Source: Syntrophomonadaceae bacterium
GTDB lineage: Bacteria > Bacillota > Syntrophomonadia > Syntrophomonadales > Syntrophomonadaceae
Assembly (NCBI GenBank): GCA_012840625.1
Contig: DUSB01000204.1
Coordinates: forward strand, 1 to 20,256
Length of the DNA: 20,256 nt
Direction: 5' to 3'
Shown here: piece by piece, positions 15,951 through 20,256 of the stretch
Layout of the letters: each line of letters begins with the position of its first letter
How positions within the stretch are numbered: position 1 is the stretch's first letter
The notes under the pieces: generated by a model
The model's input: the letters and a program-made list of their open reading frames with translations, nothing else
Database searches by the model: none
What the model was told of the DNA's origin: nothing
Made by a program: the position numbers and the translations under genes

Positions 15951-16106
15951 TATTTTAATAATATAATTTACATTGGCGTGATAATATAGCACGATTAATA
16001 AAAGAATTTGTATAAAGAATGTCTTTGTATATAGCGAAGAAGGAAAATTCATGTTAGAGTAATTTCTAAAAATTAAACAAGAAATGAAGCATGAGGAGGA
16101 TTACTA

Positions 16107-17324
16107 ATGGGAGCTAATTATGAAGGCCCTTTATCGGGTATAAAAGTGATAGAAATATCAACTATGTTAGCAGCACCTATAGCTACCAAAGCTCTGGCTG
16201 ACTGGGGCGCCGATGTTATTCATGTGGAGGACCTGGAAGGAAGAGATGCGATGCGGACGTTTGGCTCCGTACTTGGTGTACCTGTTACAGAAGATGAAAA
16301 CCCCGTTCTTGATGACGTATGGGGTGGCAAACGAAATATAGGTTTGGATTTGAAAACGCCGGAAGGAATGGAAGTCCTGCATAAAATGCTGGGTCAAGCA
16401 GATGTTTTGGTGACCAATTTCAGGTTAGAAGCGTTAGAAAAACTACATCTAAGTTATGATGATTTAAAAACTAAGTATCCAGGTCTGATATATGGACACC
16501 TCCTGGCATATGGAGATAAAGGTCCTGACAAAGACCTCCCAGGTTATGATCAATGCGCTTTTTTAGCTCGTTCAGGTCTTCTGACTGAGCTGGTTGAACC
16601 CGGCGAACCTCCGTTAAATACATGTTTAGGCCTCGGCGATAGAATAACGGGGATGAATCTTGCAGGAGGCATCTGTGCTGCTTTAGTAAAAAAATTAAGA
16701 ACCGGAAAGGGTGAACTGGTAAAAGTTAGCCTTTTACATAGTGCAGTATACGCGCTAACCAATGTGTTGTTGGGAGTTCAATATGAAAACCTTACTTATC
16801 CGCGTACTCGCAAAGAACCTTCCGTAGCTAATATAAATACCTACCAGACTAAAGATGGGAGATGGCTGGTCCTCTCTGAAACCAGGACCCTGCAAAACTT
16901 TGGCAAATGGTGCCAGACCCTCGGGTTGGAGCATCTGGCCAATAATGAAAAATACCAAACCGCTGCTGGCATCATTGAAGATACAGTATTCCTCACACAG
17001 CAATTTGAAAAAGCTATTTTGAGTAAAAACCTTGACGAATGGATGGATATATTTGCCAAGGCAGATCTGGTATGTGAGAAATGCCAAACTTTCAAAGAGT
17101 TAATTGACGATCCACAAGTTGAAGCTAATCAATATCTCGTACCGATTAATTATCCAAGCAGAGTACTTAAGGTGGGTACAATGCCGGTTCAGTTTGAAGA
17201 AACAGGCTGGCAAGAGTATCAAACAGGAGCCCGCTTAGGCGAAAATACAGATGAGATTATGGCACATCTAGGTTACAGTTCTGCGCAAATCGAAAAACTT
17301 AGAAAAATAAAAGCCATAAAGTAG
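16107..17324 (+). CDS. Class III (CaiB/BaiF) CoA-transferase
   Basis: A 405-residue member of the formyl-CoA transferase/CaiB family, the normal length. These enzymes move CoA between carboxylic acids through an aspartyl-CoA thioester. Seen: the N-terminal Rossmann motif LSGIKVIEIST and APIATKALADWGADVIHVE; GGKRNIGLDLKTPEG; the catalytic Asp178 in LGLGDRITG; GICAAL after it; and the C-terminal PVQFEETGW and LGENTDEI motifs. The GYDQCAFLARSGLL segment is like that of the anaerobic 2-hydroxyacyl- and aryl-lactate CoA-transferases HadA and FldA, but no dehydratase genes follow. The ATG has GAGGAGG 7 nt upstream. It is an orphan gene; a role in activating an organic acid is inferred. Confidence 0.92.
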   Translation: MGANYEGPLSGIKVIEISTMLAAPIATKALADWGADVIHVEDLEGRDAMRTFGSVLGVPVTEDENPVLDDVWGGKRNIGLDLKTPEGMEVLHKMLGQADVLVTNFRLEALEKLHLSYDDLKTKYPGLIYGHLLAYGDKGPDKDLPGYDQCAFLARSGLLTELVEPGEPPLNTCLGLGDRITGMNLAGGICAALVKKLRTGKGELVKVSLLHSAVYALTNVLLGVQYENLTYPRTRKEPSVANINTYQTKDGRWLVLSETRTLQNFGKWCQTLGLEHLANNEKYQTAAGIIEDTVFLTQQFEKAILSKNLDEWMDIFAKADLVCEKCQTFKELIDDPQVEANQYLVPINYPSRVLKVGTMPVQFEETGWQEYQTGARLGENTDEIMAHLGYSSAQIEKLRKIKAIK

Positions 17325-17522
17325 GGGGTACTGATCCAACCATCACCTCATGGATAGACTGATGATAAACAAAAAATCTCCTGCTAGAGAGGCTTGCGAA
17401 AAATCCATTCAGGCATGTTAACTTTATAAATTCTTTTTAGAATATACGTACACAGATACTTTCATTGAAAAATAGCCAATAAGCAACGCTAAAAAGAAGG
17501 TTTTCAGATAATAAAGATTTAG

Positions 17523-17639
17523 CAATCGCGTTGTTTAAGGAATCAGTTGATACGGGAAATTAAAACAAGTACAAATGTTTCCGTACGGAAGTTATCCGGG
17601 ATTATAGAAATTAGCAAGGATATCATTTATAGAGCATAA
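17523..17639 (+). pseudogene. C-terminal remnant of a REP-associated (Y1/IS200-like) transposase
   Basis: The frame between TAG at 17520 and TAA at 17637 reads RNQLIREIK, then SVRKLSGIIEISKDIIYRA and stop. This is very like the C-terminal helix-turn-helix of RAYT-type Y1 transposases in Firmicutes, which commonly end with an RNxxIREIK segment and an SIRQIxxxTGIS...I.RA helix pair. The catalytic HUH and tyrosine region is not found in the 200 nt upstream, so only the tail survives. A REP-like hairpin begins 14 nt downstream, the position expected for a RAYT and its cognate REP. The rest of the gap after the CoA-transferase (17325-17520) shows no clear gene or terminator. Confidence 0.6.
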
Positions 17640-17652
17640 TAGATGGCGCTAA

Positions 17653-17688
17653 AAATGCGACAGAAGAGAACTGTCCCCTGTCGCATTT
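17653..17688. repeat. REP-like palindrome that doubles as lipoprotein gene terminator
   Basis: AAATGCGACAG (17653-17663) and CTGTCGCATTT (17678-17688) are perfect 11-bp arms around AAGAGAACTGTCCC. The GACAG...GAACTGTCCCCTGTC layout resembles the REP palindromes I recall from Clostridia next to RAYT genes. In the minus direction it ends in CATTTTTAG and overlaps the stop of the lipoprotein gene, so it probably terminates that gene. Confidence 0.6.
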
Positions 17689-18544
17689 ACATTTTGGAGA
17701 GTTCTTTTTCTAGAGCGCTCAGGTTTTTATCCAGTACCTGGTATTTCATCCGCAATAGACTTTTGGAACGCAAATCAATTACCATCTCCAAATCGCGCAG
17801 GCTAAAATCAGTTTTATCCACCACCTGTGAATTGATGTCTTTCTTTTGTAATTTCAGATGATCCCAATGCTGCTGCAGTGGCTGGATTGATGTACTGGCT
17901 TGCTCCCATTGGTCGTTTAAACCATTGTAAGCCAGTTTCATGGCCTCATATTTAACCAGATAATATTCAGGCGGAACGGGGGTTTTAAATATTCGGGCAA
18001 AGTTTGAAAATAAACCATATAGCTGCATAGATGCCTGTATGCTGCTCTGTAGATCTTTTTTTTCAACCGCCATGGTTAATTCACTTAATGATTCTTCCCA
18101 CTTATCTCTTTCTTCCATGGCTAGACCTGCACGAACCGCTTCGGGTTCAACGGTGTTCCAGCTCTGGTGCAGTAGCATCAGTTGTTTATCAATCTCCTGC
18201 CAATCCTTTTGTTTGGATGACTGCTGCTGGTCACCTGAAGAAGCCAGGGAAGACTGTTCCTCCTGCTTTCCTCCTCCAGCTTCCTGAGCACCAGATGACT
18301 CCTTACCAACTTGTTTTTGAGTATTTTCCTGTGGAGCTGCCGCTGGGGGCTCAATCATTTTTTGCTGGCTGGCAAGGATAACATTTAATTCATCCTCCAT
18401 CTTACCCAGTTCTTTGGGCACTTTAATTTCCTGGGTAGAAGATGAATGGGGTTTTTTCTCTGCATTTTCTTTGCTGCAGCCACCTGTACACAACAGCATG
18501 GCTACCAGGAAAAACAATAAACATCCCAGAAAACGTTTTTTCAT
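17687..18544 (-). CDS. Putative lipoprotein of unknown function
   Basis: A 285-residue protein counted from the ATG at 18544, chosen because AAGGGG lies 8 nt upstream; an in-frame earlier start at 18592 lacks support and would bury the signal peptide. The N-terminus is a lipoprotein signal (MKKR, a hydrophobic stretch, then LCTGGC with Cys23 as the likely lipidated residue). Residues about 25-125 are low complexity, rich in Q, S, E, A and G, and probably disordered. Residues about 125-285 are predicted helical, with many W, Q, L and E residues and no cysteine or known catalytic motif. I do not recognise the C-terminal domain. The stop overlaps the REP-like hairpin. It is not in an operon with a transporter, so it is not obviously a substrate-binding protein. 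Confidence 0.8.
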   Translation of the reverse strand: MKKRFLGCLLFFLVAMLLCTGGCSKENAEKKPHSSSTQEIKVPKELGKMEDELNVILASQQKMIEPPAAAPQENTQKQVGKESSGAQEAGGGKQEEQSSLASSGDQQQSSKQKDWQEIDKQLMLLHQSWNTVEPEAVRAGLAMEERDKWEESLSELTMAVEKKDLQSSIQASMQLYGLFSNFARIFKTPVPPEYYLVKYEAMKLAYNGLNDQWEQASTSIQPLQQHWDHLKLQKKDINSQVVDKTDFSLRDLEMVIDLRSKSLLRMKYQVLDKNLSALEKELSKM

Positions 18545-18775
18545 GCTAATCGCCCCTTTGTTACAATTCCAGGACAAATTTAGCTTAACCATTGCTGAAA
18601 CGTTCCATTCGCTGGCGGAAAAAAATCAGGTCTTCAATACCCTGTTCAGGTGAGGGCTGTCGGTTCCGGGTTAAAGATTAGAACAAGAGAGTACCGGGCA
18701 GTTGCTGGAATGTACGCCAGCCAGATCTTAGTTTTCCCTGCTTAATCTTGACAGTAACCATATTTCATTGGATGC

Positions 18776-18805
18776 TTGACAACAATCCCGTCCGTGTACT
18801 ATAAT
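18776..18805 (+). promoter_or_regulatory. Promoter of tRNA-Leu
   Basis: TTGACA (18776-18781), 18-nt spacer, TATAAT (18800-18805): both boxes match consensus exactly. The start would be about 25 nt before the mature tRNA. It is the strongest promoter seen in the window, as expected for a tRNA gene. Confidence 0.85.
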
Positions 18806-18835
18806 TCATTTTGCTGGAGTTAATACTAGCGATAC

Positions 18836-18922
18836 GCGGTAGTGGCGGAATTGGCAGACGCGCTAGATTCAGGTTCTAGTGGAGGCAACTTCGTGGAGGT
18901 TCAAGTCCTCTCTACCGCACCA
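18836..18922 (+). tRNA. tRNA-Leu (anticodon CAG)
   Basis: An 87-nt class II tRNA. The acceptor GCGGTAG pairs with CTACCGC and is followed by A-CCA (encoded). The anticodon stem CTAGA/TCTAG encloses TTCAGGT, so the anticodon is CAG, which reads CUG (Leu). A long variable arm (TGGAGGCAACTTCG region) and the T arm GGTTCAAGTCC fit leucine tRNA. Confidence 0.96.
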
Positions 18923-18933
18923 TAGAAAACATG

Positions 18934-18962
18934 GGGAGGTTTTTTACCTCCCTTACTTTTTT
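18934..18962 (+). terminator. Terminator of tRNA-Leu
   Basis: GGGAGGT (18934-18940), loop TTTTT, ACCTCCC (18946-18952), then TTACTTTTTT. It lies 11 nt after the tRNA and works in the plus direction. Confidence 0.85.
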
Positions 18963-18979
18963 CTGGTGCAATACAGTGT

Positions 18980-19485
18980 TTAGCATGTATGGTATTTCCC
19001 CTGCCAGCTGTTGCGGCGCTCTAATTCTTGATCAATAGAATGTAACACCTTTAATTTGTTTAAGCTCCAGCAAGGGCCTATCAACTGATCTTTGGGACCG
19101 TCTCCCGTTAAGCGATGGATGACTACCGTGGGAGGAAGCATTTCTAGAATATCAACCACTAATCCTACATATTCGTTCATATCCAGAAAGCTCAATTCAC
19201 CCCGCCTATAAAGTAAAAGTAAACCGGTATTTTTCATTATGTGAAGAAGATGAATCTTTACGCCCTGCAAGGGCAGATGGGCTAAAGCTTGTCCTGTTTG
19301 CAACATGTCTTTTCTATCTTCACCGGGCAGGCCCAATATCATATGGGCACAGACTTCAATTTCGCATTGCCGTAACCTGTATACAGTATCAACAAATGTA
19401 TCATAATCATAGCCTAAATGTAATATTTGGGCGGTATGGCGGTGTATTGTTTGCAAAAATAACGTTTATTGCCCCATTTTTGCAT
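18980..19485 (-). pseudogene. Broken TIGR01212-type radical SAM gene (YtqA/YhcC family)
   Basis: Two pieces of one gene lie in different frames. From the ATG at 19485, with TAGGAG 9 nt upstream, the frame reads MQKWGNKRYF, the start of this family, then runs out of homology and meets a stop. In another frame, from 19456 to the stop at 18980, 158 codons give the C-terminal half: LQTIHRHT, GYDYDTFVDTV, VCAHMILGLPGE, KIHLLHIMKNT, VVIHRLTGDGPKD and WSLNKLKVL. The middle, about 150 codons with the CxxxCxxC cluster site, is missing. The 158-codon frame could start at TTG 19456 but would encode a protein without its Fe-S site, so I call it a pseudogene. Intact members are about 310 aa; B. subtilis YtqA has been linked to tRNA wobble uridine modification (MnmL), as I recall. 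Confidence 0.8.
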
Positions 19486-19594
19486 GATTTTAATCTCCTA
19501 TGACATTTTTTTGATTTTACCTGATGTATTAAAGGATATAGCATTTAGGAAGCGAATCTCAATAGAAGGTTATTCGAGAGGAAGTGGAGCCCGT

Positions 19595-20116
19595 ATGCGT
19601 CCATATCGAGAATATGCATTTGTGATCCTTATTGTGGTGCTTATCTTTGGTTTGAGTCTCTACTTAACCAATAAGAATAAAATCGAAGTAGTTACGGATA
19701 TCCCGCAGAAGCAAAATGCGCTGCCTGTAAAAGATTTTGTTGTAAATATTGAAACTCTGGCCGTTCATCCTGGCCAGGATTATGATGAAATTATAAAAAT
19801 GTTTCCCTCTGGTCATACTCTGGGAATGAGTACTGTTTATTGTGCTGATGATATGGAACTACTCTTTACTTTCAGCAAGAAAGAAAATATCCTCATAAAG
19901 GTAGACATTATGGAACCGAACATTCACACTGCTCGTGGTATTGGCGTTGGAGATTCCGAAGATAAGTTGCTGGCAACTTATGGACAGGGATATACGCTGG
20001 TCTATGATAAAAAGCGTCCCCATGAACAGGAATTTATCTACGGTATGGATCACTATATAGTTTTCAAGTTAAAAGATAAGAGAATTGACAAAATTGTTTT
20101 GGACTGCCCATTATGA
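19595..20116 (+). CDS. Small membrane-anchored protein of unknown function
   Basis: A 173-residue protein from the ATG at 19595 (GTGGAG 5 nt upstream). The open frame extends back to 19469, but that part overlaps the neighbouring broken gene and has no SD, so the shorter form is preferred. Residues about 8-24 form one hydrophobic helix (YAFVILIVVLIFGLSLYL), leaving an outer domain of about 145 residues. That domain contains ARGIGVGDSEDKLLATYG, a pattern common in small Firmicute outer-surface domains where GIxxGDSxxxVxxxYG precedes a beta-rich end (here EFIYGMDHYIVFKL and KRIDKIVLDCP). The fold recalls SmpA/BamE-like modules, but I cannot assign a function. It has no close operon partner; the next element is a riboswitch. 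Confidence 0.75.
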   Translation: MRPYREYAFVILIVVLIFGLSLYLTNKNKIEVVTDIPQKQNALPVKDFVVNIETLAVHPGQDYDEIIKMFPSGHTLGMSTVYCADDMELLFTFSKKENILIKVDIMEPNIHTARGIGVGDSEDKLLATYGQGYTLVYDKKRPHEQEFIYGMDHYIVFKLKDKRIDKIVLDCPL

Positions 20117-20147
20117 CATGAATTTTGACAGCTTGATTATGTCATAA
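20111..20147. repeat. Inverted repeat across the stop codon before the riboswitch
   Basis: TTATGACAT (20111-20119) and ATGTCATAA (20139-20147) are perfect 9-bp arms separated by 19 nt; the first arm contains the stop codon TGA of the upstream gene. There is no T tract. It may be a weak terminator hairpin or a protein-binding site near the promoter at 20159. Confidence 0.4.
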
Positions 20148-20158
20148 TTCGTGCTATC

Positions 20159-20186
20159 TTGACGTTGTAATAAGTCCTATGATAAT
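20159..20186 (+). promoter_or_regulatory. Promoter of the SAM-riboswitch transcript
   Basis: TTGACG (20159-20164), 16-nt spacer, GATAAT (20181-20186), with five of six matches in each box. The start near 20193 places the riboswitch at the beginning of the transcript. Confidence 0.6.
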
Positions 20187-20210
20187 ATTTTCTAAGTAAA
20201 GAAAATATAA

Positions 20211-20256
20211 TTTAACAACTCTCTTATCGAGAGTGGCTGAGGGACTGGCCCTATGA
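20211..20256 (+). promoter_or_regulatory. SAM-I (S-box) riboswitch, 5' part, cut by the window edge
   Basis: CTCTTATCGAGAGTGGCTGA followed by GGGACTGGCCC is the conserved 5' half of the S-box aptamer (P1/P2 with the kink-turn side, then the start of P2b). The rest of the aptamer, the terminator switch and the controlled gene lie to the right. In Firmicutes the S-box turns off methionine or cysteine synthesis and transport genes when SAM is high, so such a gene is expected just outside the window. Confidence 0.92.

Noticed and set aside
18545..18592. Upstream in-frame start for the lipoprotein
   Set aside because: It would place 16 residues before the signal peptide; the ATG at 18544 has a good SD and gives a normal lipoprotein signal.
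18585..18680. Minus-strand frame ending EDLIFFRQRMERFSNG just before the lipoprotein gene
   Set aside because: About 30 codons with no start codon or SD and no known family; it could be a gene relic but nothing supports that.
19469..19594. N-terminal extension of the membrane-anchored protein at 19595
   Set aside because: It overlaps the start region of the broken radical SAM gene, lacks an SD, and would put 42 residues before the membrane anchor.
1..20256. CRISPR array, prophage module or complete insertion sequence
   Set aside because: No regularly spaced direct repeats, no phage structural or integrase genes, and no intact transposase were seen on either strand.

Overview
The window reads as a chromosomal segment of an anaerobic, low-to-mid GC Firmicute (class Clostridia). 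The inference comes from an AbrB-type regulator, a PAS histidine kinase with a Kin-like phosphotransfer box, Gram-positive Shine-Dalgarno (SD) sites (GGAGG) often paired with TTG starts, class III CoA-transferase and crotonase genes, an S-box (SAM-I) riboswitch, and compact hairpin terminators. A Syntrophomonas-like fatty-acid or lactate metaboliser would fit, but the sequence alone does not prove it.

Layout. 1-1756 (-): 5' portion of an elongation factor G gene outside any visible ribosomal operon. 1997-2779 (-): crotonase-fold hydratase/isomerase. 2921-3469 (-): isochorismatase-type cysteine hydrolase. 3774-4928 (+): membrane-anchored CapA-type metallophosphatase. 5003-8275 (-): very large cytoplasmic MEDS-PASx5 histidine kinase. 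8432-8507 (-): tRNA-Ala(CGC). 8672-8812 (-): candidate C-rich small RNA whose promoter is crossed with that of a MerR-type regulator (8927-9421, +). 9574-11124 (+): LctP lactate permease homologue. 11209-11460 (-): AbrB with a zinc-ribbon tail. 11569-13989 (-): two-gene AmmeMemoRadiSam operon, a Memo/LigB-AMMECR1 fusion plus a radical SAM enzyme. 14531-15688 (+): soluble chemoreceptor-like protein with a duplicated sensor domain. 16107-17324 (+): class III CoA-transferase. 17687-18544 (-): lipoprotein. 18836-18922 (+): tRNA-Leu(CAG). 18980-19485 (-): broken radical SAM gene. 19595-20116 (+): small membrane-anchored protein. The right edge cuts into a SAM-I riboswitch.

Most genes are single units with their own promoter and terminator; the one clear operon is the AmmeMemoRadiSam pair. 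Substrate uptake (LctP), CoA transfer (CaiB type) and hydration of an enoyl-CoA (crotonase) fit together as parts of acyl-CoA metabolism in an anaerobe, but they are not co-transcribed and no pathway can be closed from this window.

The most notable points are: (i) the fused Memo-AMMECR1 protein that keeps a full LigB-like metal-site pattern; (ii) three decayed genes (the tail of a YyaL/DUF255 protein, the C-terminus of a REP-associated transposase beside a REP-like hairpin, and a YtqA/YhcC radical SAM gene that lost its Fe-S half); (iii) candidate C-rich small RNAs at 8672-8812 and, more weakly, near 3610-3690; and (iv) the internal duplication in the chemoreceptor sensor. No CRISPR array, phage module or complete insertion sequence was seen.
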